NCBI GenBank assembly: GCA_937890005.1
Contig: CALBZA010000072.1
Location: 1-64,000 of the forward strand
Reading direction: 5' to 3'
Length of the DNA stretch: 64,000 bases
From: an uncultured Verrucomicrobia subdivision 3 bacterium
GTDB lineage: Bacteria; Verrucomicrobiota; Verrucomicrobiia; Limisphaerales; DASXHY01
The position numbers and the translations under genes are program-made. Each line of letters opens with the position of its first letter. Position 1 is the first letter of the stretch. The notes below the pieces were generated by a model that saw only the letters and a program-made list of their open reading frames with translations, was not told the origin of the DNA and did not search any database. Shown here piece after piece: positions 54,194-63,326 of the stretch.

Positions 54194-56986
54194 ATGCGCG
54201 CGGATTCGACAGACGACGGTAAATGGCACGAAAGACCCAGTGCCTCCCCCCAGGGTTCCAGTGATACTCACTCGATGTTCCGTCTCCTGTTCGAACGCAG
54301 CACCGACGCGTTCACACTCATCGACCCGCAGACGGGCCGGTTCGTGGACGTGAATGCCGCGAGCATTCAGATCACCGGTGCGCCCGACAAGGCGGCCATG
54401 CTTCTGCTGGGACCGGAAACCATTTCTCCCGCGAAACAGCCGGACGGATCGGATTCCGCCGGGAAGATCAAGGAGATCGTCGCGCTCGCCTTTGAGAAGG
54501 GAAGTCACCGGTTTGAATGGGTCGTGAACCGGTTCGATGGAACCGAGCTTCCGGTGGAAATCGTGCTGACGCCGATTCAATTCGGCGAACGGCCGTTGAT
54601 GATGTCCGCCGCCCGGGACATCAGCGAACGCAAACGCGCGGAGTCCGCACTGCGCGCCTCGGAGGAGCGGTGGCGGATGGTGTTCGAGCAGGCGCCGTTC
54701 AGTGTTCAAATTTTTTCACCCGACGGCTGGACGCGCCGCGTCAATCCGAGCTGGGAAAAACTGTTCGGGATGACCAGGGAACAGGCGATGGGGTTCAACA
54801 TTCTTTCCGATCCGCAGCTTTCAAACAGTGAAGCCGGACCGTTGATCCGAAAGGCGTTTGAAGGCGAGGTGGTCAGTATCCCGGCCGTTCCGTTCGAACT
54901 GATACATCCGCCGAAAAGCGGTCCGCGGGTTCGCTGGATTGGCGCGACGCTGTTTCCGATCCGGGACGAGCGCGGGCACCTTCTGGAAGTGGTCTGCATG
55001 CATGAAGACCTCACCGAGCGGAAGCTCGCGGAGGAGTCAGCGCAGCAATGGAACGCCAAGCTGGAGCAACGCATTGCCGAGCGCACGGCGGAACTGGCCC
55101 AGAGCGAGGAGCGGATGCGAACCCTCGTGGAGCACGCGCCTGAAGCCATTGTCGTGTATGACGGTGTGACCGGTTCATTCGTCAGCTGCAACGAGAATGC
55201 CACCCGGCTTTATGGATTCAGCCGCGAGGAATTGCTCCAGAAGCATCCGATCGATGTCAGCCCGGAATTTCAACCGGACGGACGCCGCTCGGTGGATGCC
55301 TCGAGGGAATACATCGCGAAGGCTCTCGCGGGCGAGGTTCCGGCCTTCGAATGGATTCACCGCCACTCGAGCGGACGGCTGGTTCCCTGCGAAGTGCGGC
55401 TGGTGCAATTGCCTGCGGAAGGACGCGCGCTGGTGCGGGGAAGCATCATCGACAACACGGAACGCAAACGTGCCGAACAGGCATTGCGCGATTCCGAACA
55501 GAAACATCGCGCGCTGTTCGAGGCCACAAGCCAGGGCGTGATGATCCACGACGACAAGCAATTCCTGGAGATCAATCCCGCCGCCGTCCGGATCATGGGC
55601 TACAACGACGCTTCCGAAATCATCGGCAAGCATCCCGCCAATCTTTCCCCTCCCACACAGCCGAATGGTGAAAGTTCCCTCGTGGCCGCTTCCCGGCACA
55701 TCGCTGAGTGCATGGAGAAAGGCACGGCTCGATTTGATTGGGTCAGCAAAACAAGTTCGGGCAAACCGGTTCCTGTCGAGGTCATCCTGACCCGGATCGA
55801 GATGGGTGGAAAACCGTTGATCCAGGCCGTCATCAATGACATCTCCGAACGCAAGGCCGCCGAGGAGGCACTTCGGAAATCGGAGGAGAAATTCAAACAG
55901 CTTTACGAATTCGCACCGCTCGGCATGGCGCAGGTGGAATGGGATGGCAGTTTTGTTCAGGTCAATCGCGCTTTTGAAAACATCATCGGCTACACGCAGG
56001 AGGAACTGCAAAAACTCAGTTACTGGGAAGTCACGCCGCGCGAATACGAACAGGCGGAATTGAAGGTGCTCGAGGCGCTCCGCAAGACCGGACATTTCTA
56101 CTCGCACGAGAAGGAATATTTCCACAAGGACGGCCACCGTGTTCCTGTCGTGTTGAACGGCATGGTGGTGACCGGCCAGGACGGTCGGACACAGCTGTGG
56201 GGAATTGTCGAAAACATCACGGAACGCAAACGCGCCGAAGCCGAGCTGCACCGCGCCGTTGAACGCGAAAAGGAACTCGGGCAGTTGAAGAGCAGTTTCG
56301 TTTCGATGGTGTCGCACGAGTTCCGCACGCCGCTCGGCATCATCATGTCGTCGGCGGAAATCCTCGCCGATTACCTCGACCGGCTCGAACCGGACGAACG
56401 CCAGAGCCACCTGAATTCCATCTCCCGCAACGCAAAACGCATGGGCGACATGATGGAGGAAGTGCTGGTGTTGAGCCGACTGGATGCCGGCAAAATGGAT
56501 TTCAAACCGGAACCGATCGACCTGCGGCGATTCTTCACGCGCCTTGTGGACGAGGTGTTGTCCGCGACCGACCGGCGTTGCCCTGTCATTCTTGGAATTG
56601 CGGAAATGACCGAGACCGCGCTGCTGGACGAAAGTCTCGCGCGCCATATCCTCACGAACCTTCTTACCAACGCCGCGAAATACTCCGAGCCGGACCAGCC
56701 AATCGACCTCTACGTGGACTCCGAGGGTCAGGACATGATCTGCATCGTGAAGGATCGCGGCATTGGAATCCCCGAAGCAGACCAGACCTGGCTCTTCAAT
56801 GCCTTTCACCGCGGCGGCAACGTCGGACAACGCACTGGAACCGGACTGGGGCTCGTCATTGTAAAACGTTGCGTCGAACTGCACGGCGGATCGATCCAGC
56901 TCGAAAGCAAAGTCGGTGAAGGAACAAAGGTCACCGTGCGCCTGCCGGTGTTCCGCGCCACGGCGTTGTCGCGACCGAACGCCTAG
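54194..56986 (+). CDS. Soluble multi-PAS sensor histidine kinase
   Basis: 930 residues from ATG at 54194 (TTG at 54170 is possible). There are no membrane segments. Five PAS domains are visible, each ended by ISERKRAE, LTERKLAEE, NTERKRAEQ, ISERKAAEE or ITERKRAE: around residues 30-155, 160-285, 315-435, 440-560 and 565-690. A coiled coil lies near 290-315. The HisKA domain has H708 in FVSMVSHEFRTPLGIIMSS. The HATPase has NLLTNAAKYSE, DRGIGIPEADQTWLF and GTGLGLVIVKRCVELHGG. It would sense a cytosolic signal (redox, light or a small molecule; cofactor not evident). The response regulator gene starts 42 bp downstream, its likely partner. Confidence 0.93.
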   Translation: MRADSTDDGKWHERPSASPQGSSDTHSMFRLLFERSTDAFTLIDPQTGRFVDVNAASIQITGAPDKAAMLLLGPETISPAKQPDGSDSAGKIKEIVALAFEKGSHRFEWVVNRFDGTELPVEIVLTPIQFGERPLMMSAARDISERKRAESALRASEERWRMVFEQAPFSVQIFSPDGWTRRVNPSWEKLFGMTREQAMGFNILSDPQLSNSEAGPLIRKAFEGEVVSIPAVPFELIHPPKSGPRVRWIGATLFPIRDERGHLLEVVCMHEDLTERKLAEESAQQWNAKLEQRIAERTAELAQSEERMRTLVEHAPEAIVVYDGVTGSFVSCNENATRLYGFSREELLQKHPIDVSPEFQPDGRRSVDASREYIAKALAGEVPAFEWIHRHSSGRLVPCEVRLVQLPAEGRALVRGSIIDNTERKRAEQALRDSEQKHRALFEATSQGVMIHDDKQFLEINPAAVRIMGYNDASEIIGKHPANLSPPTQPNGESSLVAASRHIAECMEKGTARFDWVSKTSSGKPVPVEVILTRIEMGGKPLIQAVINDISERKAAEEALRKSEEKFKQLYEFAPLGMAQVEWDGSFVQVNRAFENIIGYTQEELQKLSYWEVTPREYEQAELKVLEALRKTGHFYSHEKEYFHKDGHRVPVVLNGMVVTGQDGRTQLWGIVENITERKRAEAELHRAVEREKELGQLKSSFVSMVSHEFRTPLGIIMSSAEILADYLDRLEPDERQSHLNSISRNAKRMGDMMEEVLVLSRLDAGKMDFKPEPIDLRRFFTRLVDEVLSATDRRCPVILGIAEMTETALLDESLARHILTNLLTNAAKYSEPDQPIDLYVDSEGQDMICIVKDRGIGIPEADQTWLFNAFHRGGNVGQRTGTGLGLVIVKRCVELHGGSIQLESKVGEGTKVTVRLPVFRATALSRPNA

Positions 56987-57028
56987 AAGATTCAACCGAG
57001 TTGAGATTCAGAACCCAATTCAGAACCC

Positions 57029-57670
57029 ATGAAGCGAATCCTTGTTATCGAAGACGAGCCCGAAATGCGGCGCAATCTTGCGACGATCCTCCGGCTGGAA
57101 CAATTCCATCCCATCGCCGCCGAAAACGGACGCATCGGCGTGGAACTCGCCTCGAGCGAGAATCCGGACCTTATCCTCTGCGACGTCATGATGCCGGAAC
57201 TGGACGGTTACGGCGTGCTTCAGGCGTTGCGCGAGAATTCGCGGACTGTGGCGATCCCGTTCATCTTCCTTACCGCGAAGGGCGAAAAGCCGGACATCCG
57301 GGCCGGCATGAATCTCGGCGCCGACGATTATCTCACGAAACCGGTGCCCAAGGTTGAGTTGCTCGAAGCGATTCGCACACGGCTTCAGCGCGCGGAACAG
57401 CAATCGACGCCAACGTTCAAGCCGAACTTCGATTCCGCTAAGCCGTTGGAAAAGGAATTCTGTCTCACGCCACGCGCCGCAGAAGTGCTGCTCTGGATCG
57501 CGCAGGGCAAGACAAACGCCGAGATTGCAACGATCCTGGGCAACACGGAATCGACGGTGAAAAAGCACGTAGCGGAGATCTTCGAGAAACTCGGCGTCGA
57601 AACCCGCGGCGGCGCCACGTTGCGTGCGCTTGAAATTCTCAGTTCGCCGAAAGCGAAGCCGGCTTCGTAG
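57029..57670 (+). CDS. REC-LuxR (NarL-type) response regulator
   Basis: 213 residues. REC domain, residues 1-120: acidic E8/D9, phosphoacceptor D52 in ILCDVMMPELDG, T77 in FIFLTAKG and K99 in DDYLTKPV. A LuxR-type helix-turn-helix at ~138-205 has LTPRAAEVLLWIAQGKTNAEIATILGN and TESTVKKHVAEIFEKLGV. This is a DNA-binding regulator of the NarL family. It follows the multi-PAS kinase by 42 bp and is probably phosphorylated by it. The target genes are not evident; sigma factor and kinase genes lie immediately downstream. Confidence 0.93.
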   Translation: MKRILVIEDEPEMRRNLATILRLEQFHPIAAENGRIGVELASSENPDLILCDVMMPELDGYGVLQALRENSRTVAIPFIFLTAKGEKPDIRAGMNLGADDYLTKPVPKVELLEAIRTRLQRAEQQSTPTFKPNFDSAKPLEKEFCLTPRAAEVLLWIAQGKTNAEIATILGNTESTVKKHVAEIFEKLGVETRGGATLRALEILSSPKAKPAS

Positions 57671-57754
57671 CGATCGCTTTTCGCTCAGGCGGAAGAGAGG
57701 TCAGCGATCAAACCTTCGCTGTAACCTCAAGCGTCATTTTCGTATTGTCCTTCC

Positions 57755-58510
57755 ATGGCAGCTCAGGAAAGCAGCGCGCATGGAGACATTCCTCGATCCC
57801 CAGAGTTTGTCACCACGCATTGGTCGGTGGTGTTGACGGCAGGTTCGCATCAGGACAACACACGGGCACGCGAGGCGCTGGCGGGACTTTGCCGAACCTA
57901 CTGGTATCCGCTCTATGCCTACGTGCGGCGGCGCGGCTATAACGCTCATGACGCACAGGATTTGACGCAGGCCTTCTTCGAACAGCTGCTCAAACGACGC
58001 TCCCTCGCCAGCGTCGATCCGGAGCGCGGCAGATTCCGGACATTCATCCTCACGGCGATGAATTACTTCCTCGTGAATGAATGGAAGAAAGTTTCCGCCC
58101 AGAAACGCGGTGGCGGCGATCCGGAGATTTCACTCGACCGGGCAGCTGCGGAGCAACGTTTCGACCTTGAACCGGCGACGACGGTGGCGCCGGATCGGCT
58201 CTTCGAAAAGCAATGGGCGCTGACTTTGTTGAGCGAGGTGTTGAGCCGGCTTGAGCGAGAATACGAGAGCGAAGGAAAGGAGGAGCTGTTCAATGCGCTC
58301 AAGGAAACCTTGATGGGACATCGTGAATCTCAGCCTTACACCGACATCGCCCGCACGCTGGGCATGAATGAAAATGCTGTGAAGGTGGCGGTTCACCGGT
58401 TGCGGCGACGTTATCGCGAGTTGATCCACGCGGAAATCGCCAACACGCTTGATCCGTCCGAAGACGTGGAAGCCGAGATGCGTTATCTCTATCAGGTGCT
58501 GGCGAGTTGA
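57755..58510 (+). CDS. ECF-subfamily RNA polymerase sigma factor
   Basis: 251 residues, longer than a typical ECF factor. Region 2 is seen as LAGLCRTYWYPLYAYVRRRGYNAHDAQDLTQAFFEQLL (with the DAQDLTQ helix), region 4 as LKETLMGHRESQPYTDIARTLGMNENAVKVAVHRLRRRYRELI, a helix-turn-helix for the -35 box. There is a linker with RGGGDPEIS between them. It belongs to a large group in Verrucomicrobia and Planctomycetes that lies beside Ser/Thr kinases, as here (kinase gene starts 143 bp downstream). I see no anti-sigma gene; the kinase may be the regulator (inference from neighbourhood). Confidence 0.9.
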   Translation: MAAQESSAHGDIPRSPEFVTTHWSVVLTAGSHQDNTRAREALAGLCRTYWYPLYAYVRRRGYNAHDAQDLTQAFFEQLLKRRSLASVDPERGRFRTFILTAMNYFLVNEWKKVSAQKRGGGDPEISLDRAAAEQRFDLEPATTVAPDRLFEKQWALTLLSEVLSRLEREYESEGKEELFNALKETLMGHRESQPYTDIARTLGMNENAVKVAVHRLRRRYRELIHAEIANTLDPSEDVEAEMRYLYQVLAS

Positions 58511-58652
58511 TCGGGGCGTTTCACAGCTGCAAACCACAGATGAACTTGGATGGACACAGATTCGAGGAAGTAAAACCAGTGCCGGCTGATTCGCGGTTAA
58601 AAGCGTTTTGAACACCAGTAACCTTGCGCAATGTTTGATGTAGCAACCGGGC

Positions 58653-60957
58653 ATGGACACAACACCTCTTTGTCCTCAGTGCGGCAAGCCGCTCGACAGC
58701 GGTTCACCGCATGGTCTCTGTCCCGCTTGCCTGATGCAGGGCGCGTTTGCCACAGGCACCGAACCGGATTTCACGTCGCGCCGGTTCCACCCCCCCTTCA
58801 CTCGAGGAACTCGCATCGAAGTTCCCGCAGCTTGAACTTTTGGAATTCATCGGACAGGGCGGCATGGGAGCGGTTTACAAGGCCCGCCAGAAGGAGCTCG
58901 ACCGCATCGTCGCATTGAAGATTCTTCCGCCGGACATCGGACAGGATGCCGCATTCGCTGAACGCTTCGCCCGCGAAGCGAGGACACTGGCGAAGTTGAA
59001 TCATCCGGGAATTGTGACGCTGTTTGAGTTTGGAAGCGTCGTTCAAAATGGGAAAAGGGGCGGAGGAGCAGGTGAAAAAGGGAGCGAACCTCTCGCCTCC
59101 TCGGTTCCGGATCCCCTCTCCTCATCTCCGCTTTACTTCTTCCTGATGGAGTTCGTGGACGGCGTGACGCTCCGGCAGCTGCTAAACACGGGACGAATCT
59201 CCGCGCGTGAAGCACTCGCCATCGTTCCGCAAATCTGCGACGCGCTGCAGTTCGCGCATGATCAGGGGATCGTTCATCGTGACATCAAGCCGGAGAACAT
59301 CCTGATGGATCGGCGCGGTCGCGTGAAGGTGGCGGATTTCGGATTGGCAAAAATTGTAGCGGCGGGCTGTGGCAGTCATGAGAGTGGCGAACAGAATCGG
59401 CGCCGGTCACAGACCGACGCTACCGAAAACCCGACCCGCGCCGGCAAAGTAATGGGCACGCCGCAATACATGTCGCCGGAGCAAATTCACGCGCCGGGCA
59501 AGGTGGATCATCGGGCGGATATTTACGCCTTGGGCGTGGTGCTCTATCAGATGCTCACGGGTGAGTTGCCGGGGAAGAAGATTGAGCCGCCGTCGAAGAA
59601 GGTTTCCATCGACGTGCGATTGGATGAAGTGGTGTTGCGTGCGTTGGAGAAGAGGCCGGAGCTGCGTTTTCAGCAGGCGAGCGTTTTTAAGACTCAGATC
59701 GAAACAATCATCTCGGAATGCAATCGGGCGGCTTCTCGGAACGAGGGTCGAAGGCGGGGCGAAGGCGGTTCGAAACTTCTTTTTCGTATTTCGCTGACCG
59801 CAATCGCGCTTCTGCTCGTCATTCAAACGGGAATCTGGTGGAGCAAACGCGAACCTCTGAATGACTGGCTTCCATCGCCCATCAGCGATTCCGTGGGTGA
59901 CAGGTATGGAGACGCGCAGGTTCGTGTCGTCAATGTTGGACACGAAGGACAGGTGGTGCTGATGAGGATTGTCTGCGACACGTCTTCTTCCAGCGGAAAA
60001 CTCCTGGTGCAATACTCCGGCCCGATCTTTGATTTTCCTTCGGATATTTCGTCGAACATCACGAACAAAAGTTTCGCAGTGGATTGTCTGTTGTCACCGG
60101 CGTTCATGGATGGCGGCCGGCAGAACGTGCTTGCCGGCTCGCGTGAACTTCAGGGCAAATCCATTTATGACATCGGATTTGTGCTCCCTGACAGAGAAAT
60201 GGCAGCGAAAGTCGTGAAACAAATCGAACGAACTCATTTTGGTAAACCACGCGGACTGGCCAAGGATACGAATGCGCTACTTCTGTTTTCGCTTCGAAGA
60301 ATTGCCGGAAAAGACAGTGTTGGAAAATCCGTTGTGGAAAGTCTGGACGGGATTTTGAGCTGGGAAGACCGAGATGTCGGCCCGAGCACAAAAGGCAGTC
60401 GTTCCTCGTCTTCGTTGGCGAATGGAACGGTTGCCAGGCTGAGTACGGAGCTACCTCGCGCAAACTCCACCGGTAAGGACTCCTTTGATGCAAATCCAGA
60501 ACCAGATCCGCTGATCGGCGCGCTTCAATCGCGGTTGGAACAGGAATTCAAGTTGCTCGATCCCAAACCGACGTTTTCGATTCCTGACGTTTACGAAGGC
60601 AGCTCGATGACTGTTCGCTACAAAACCCGCGAATATGAGATTCATCCTCAGTTGGGAAAATCAGGAGGCGTAGCAGAAACCGTCCGCACGGAAACAGGGC
60701 CTGACATCGACGGCTTCATTCTGCACGCGCACGTCCAAACGCTCGGACAGGTGAACCAGGCGTTCACGCCTCAAACAGTTTCGCGTCCCTATTGGAAAAC
60801 CTTCCTGAACGTGTATCCAGTCACGAATGACCAGAAGCAGTTTTACATTGCGCTTTCTTACAACGGCAGGGCAGATCAGGCGCTTTTAAGAAGAATCAGA
60901 ACGGTTCTTGAGCAGATGCAAAATGGCGGAAGCCATACTGAAAGAGGCAAGCCATGA
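58653..60957 (+). CDS. Zinc-ribbon Ser/Thr protein kinase with a frameshift in its N-terminus
   Basis: From ATG at 58653 the start MDTTPLCPQCGKPL...GLCPACLMQGAFATGTEP is a zinc ribbon typical of verrucomicrobial kinases. At the seven-C run 58790-58796 the frame must shift by one base to continue as PPSLEELASKFPQLE; read in the single frame from 58747 the rest gives a 736-residue product. The kinase domain has IGQGGMGAVYKA (36-47 of that frame), K58 in VALKIL, HRDIKPEN (177-184), DFG (197-199) and MGTPQYMSPEQ. A transmembrane helix is at ~344-365 (LLFRISLTAIALLLVIQTGIWW in two parts), followed by a ~370-residue periplasmic region with no known domain. The loop around 98-125 is an unusual Gly/Ser/Pro insertion. 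Either the run is a sequencing error, a slippage site, or a true lesion. Confidence 0.85.
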
Positions 60958-61157
60958 CTCCAGAAAACTTGGAGTCCAACGCGGCGACGACCGCCCAAAG
61001 ACCTCGATATAGTTCCCGCCCCCTGTAGTTCTTCACTCGATCTCGTGACCGTCCCGCCGGTTCGCCGGGGAAACAACCCTATTCAGTACCTCTTCAGGAT
61101 TCGGACAATGACGCCTGCGCGAAACCGCGGCGGTGACGCGCTTGATTAACCGACTCT

Positions 61158-61682
61158 ATGAAGAAGAAAATCATCGGCGGCTTCTGTGCCGCGCTCCTGT
61201 TGTCCGGAACTTCATTCGCACAGAACTGGATGTCACGGTTCGAATACGAAGCCGATCCTGAGGCGTTTCGAAAGGAAGAATGGCAGCTGGATCTGTTCGG
61301 ACTCTACGCCACACGCGACCTCGATAATTCTCACGAAGAAACCTGGGGTGTCGGGCTCGGCGGAAACTATTTCTTTACAGACAAGCTTGGCCTCGGGCTC
61401 AGCACGTATGTCGCGGAGGTGGATTTTCCGAAACACATCGATGCCACGTTCATCGGGCGTTACCCGCTGTTTGAAAAGACATATCTGTCGCTCGCACCGT
61501 ACGGCATGGTGGGGCTCGGCCGGCAATTCCACGACGGTGGACAATGGCTGCCGCACCTCGGAGTCGGCATGGAATTCCGCATGAACAAGGCCACCGGTGT
61601 GTTTCTCGACTATCGCCGGGTGTTCGCGAGCAGCAGCGATGATTTCGATCTCTGGCGGTTCGGCGTGCGCCTCGTTTTCTGA
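61158..61682 (+). CDS. Small secreted beta-barrel-like protein
   Basis: 174 residues. Signal peptide MKKKIIGGFCAALLLSGTSFA, cut before QNW. Mature part has alternating strands: WQLDLFGLYATRD, WGVGLGGNYFFTDKLGLGLSTYVAEVDF, DATFIGRYPLFEKTYLSLAPYGMVGLGRQF, LPHLGVGMEFRMNKATGVFLDYRRVF, and a terminal LWRFGVRLVF ending in Phe, as in BAM-assembled barrels. I take it as a six- to eight-strand outer-membrane barrel. Family is not recognised. It stands alone, 200 bp after the kinase gene. Confidence 0.75.
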   Translation: MKKKIIGGFCAALLLSGTSFAQNWMSRFEYEADPEAFRKEEWQLDLFGLYATRDLDNSHEETWGVGLGGNYFFTDKLGLGLSTYVAEVDFPKHIDATFIGRYPLFEKTYLSLAPYGMVGLGRQFHDGGQWLPHLGVGMEFRMNKATGVFLDYRRVFASSSDDFDLWRFGVRLVF

Positions 61683-61694
61683 TCCGCAGCCGCG

Positions 61695-63167
61695 TCAGGC
61701 CCGGATCATTTTGAAGACCTTGGGCGACGGCAGCCGCAGCAGTTCCACGTCGATGACCGTTGTTCTGTGGCCCTGGATCCATTCCTGCAGCTGTTCGGTT
61801 TTCAGTTTCTTTCGAAACGGCAGGTAGAGAATTTCGCCGGTTTCAGGTTCCACGGCGCTGATTTCGAGCGCACACATCTCGACTTCTGACACCTGCGATT
61901 CCCACCGTTTTTTGGCAGCAACAAACGCGTTCGTCCGCAGGTAAAACTGGATGATGTTGCGGTCGATCAGGTTGAGGTGTTTGTCCTCGAACAAGGTCTG
62001 AATGGGACGCGACTTGGTATCCTGCTGGGCGGAATCGAAATAAACGTCGAAGCTCGTCACCGGCCGGCCGTCCTGATCGCGTACCCGGAAAACAATCTGC
62101 GCATGATGATCGTATTGCGCGCGCGGATCATCGAGCCACTTCTTCCACCACGATGGCGCCTGTTGCTTCAATACTTTGTCATACGTGAGATTTGTTTCCT
62201 TCTGATAGGCGTCAACGACCGTCGGCCAGGTTTGCGGCGTGGCTTCGAGACCAAGCTGAATGAGCCGCAGCACCTGGGCTTTCGGCGATGAACCGGACAC
62301 GATTCCCAGTTCGTCGCCGCTGTGGGCACACTGGTAGGGAATGGCGAGTGGAATCACCGGCCGCATGTTGCAACCGGGAGTTGAAGACTCTTTCAGCTCG
62401 TAAAAATCGGCCTGCGTCCGCGCGCGGGCGAGATGGCGGTCCTGCTGGCGCGTGGCTTCCTGCCAGTCGGTTTCAAGCGCCGCCTGCGTGGGGCCGAATC
62501 GCAGGTAATTGAAATTCAGATTGCTGCCCGAAACCCGCACGACTCCGTCCGAGCCATCCTCCTTCGCATACCGGATCGGAACGGTGAACCACTTCACGTC
62601 GGCCTGGCTGCCGATGACGACCGATTCATAAACGGCATAGTCCACCGACGGCGAATTGCCCGGGAGAAGAAAATGCCGATGCAGGTCGAGCGTCCAGTCG
62701 GAGCCAAGTTCCAGGGCATTCAGAACCCGCACGCCGCGCTCCGTTCCGTGTTGAAAAACGAATCGTCCCCACTTCGCCACCTGGCCTTTGCCGATGTGCG
62801 CCCAGCCGCTGCCAAAGTTCGCGCCGGCGAGATAGATCAGGTTCTGAAGCGGCGACGGCTTGGAGCTGAACTTGCGAAGCCAGTTGCGGATCACCAACGC
62901 GCCGGTGCTGTGAATGATCACATGGAACCGGCCTTGCAACAGCTTCGGAAAGTCCGTCTTCAACGCCCGGTCGAACGCCCGTGAGATGTCGTCGATCGTG
63001 ACACCGTCGTCCAGGCTGATGTAGCGGCTCAGGTTGATTTCGACGACAGATTTCTTCCCGTAGATTTGTTTCAACGATTGCGGCAGTGTGCCATAGATCT
63101 TCGGAATATTGGCTGCACCATCCTCGCCTTCCGCGCTGTAACCGTGGATCAGAACAATCGGCTCCAT
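61695..63167 (-). CDS. PGAP1-like alpha/beta hydrolase (esterase)
   Basis: 490 residues with no signal peptide, so probably cytosolic. A good ribosome binding site AAGGGG lies about 8 bases before the ATG. The N-terminal ~240 residues are an alpha/beta hydrolase: oxyanion start PIVLIHGYSAEGE, nucleophile elbow HVIIHSTGALVIRNWL (Ser in H-S-T-G; the first Gly of G-x-S-x-G is replaced by I/H), and a strand LIYLAGANFGSGWAH after it. The remaining ~250 residues have no domain I know (FRVRDQDGRPVTSFDVYFDS resembles a beta-sandwich). Lipase/PGAP1-type enzymes act on lipids or esters; substrate unknown. It converges with the barrel gene and is divergent from the partial gene at the right edge. Confidence 0.78.
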   Translation of the reverse strand: MEPIVLIHGYSAEGEDGAANIPKIYGTLPQSLKQIYGKKSVVEINLSRYISLDDGVTIDDISRAFDRALKTDFPKLLQGRFHVIIHSTGALVIRNWLRKFSSKPSPLQNLIYLAGANFGSGWAHIGKGQVAKWGRFVFQHGTERGVRVLNALELGSDWTLDLHRHFLLPGNSPSVDYAVYESVVIGSQADVKWFTVPIRYAKEDGSDGVVRVSGSNLNFNYLRFGPTQAALETDWQEATRQQDRHLARARTQADFYELKESSTPGCNMRPVIPLAIPYQCAHSGDELGIVSGSSPKAQVLRLIQLGLEATPQTWPTVVDAYQKETNLTYDKVLKQQAPSWWKKWLDDPRAQYDHHAQIVFRVRDQDGRPVTSFDVYFDSAQQDTKSRPIQTLFEDKHLNLIDRNIIQFYLRTNAFVAAKKRWESQVSEVEMCALEISAVEPETGEILYLPFRKKLKTEQLQEWIQGHRTTVIDVELLRLPSPKVFKMIRA

Positions 63168-63326
63168 AAGATTTCCCCTTCCAGTTTGGTTTTTTGGTGG
63201 CGGGCCGAGCTTGCTCCAAAGTTCGCAGGAAATCCAAGTTCAATTTCACGCAAATTGGTTTCGCGGAATTCTCCCGAACTCTGCTTGCAAACAGAAGCCG
63301 GCGCGGAAACCATCGCGGTCAATTCC

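Noticed and set aside
55175..56995. 606-codon open frame antisense to the histidine kinase
   Set aside because: It is an antisense shadow of a well supported kinase gene in GC-rich DNA.
63149..63326. Open frames antisense to the start of the partial right-hand gene
   Set aside because: No domain, and they overlap the divergent promoter region.
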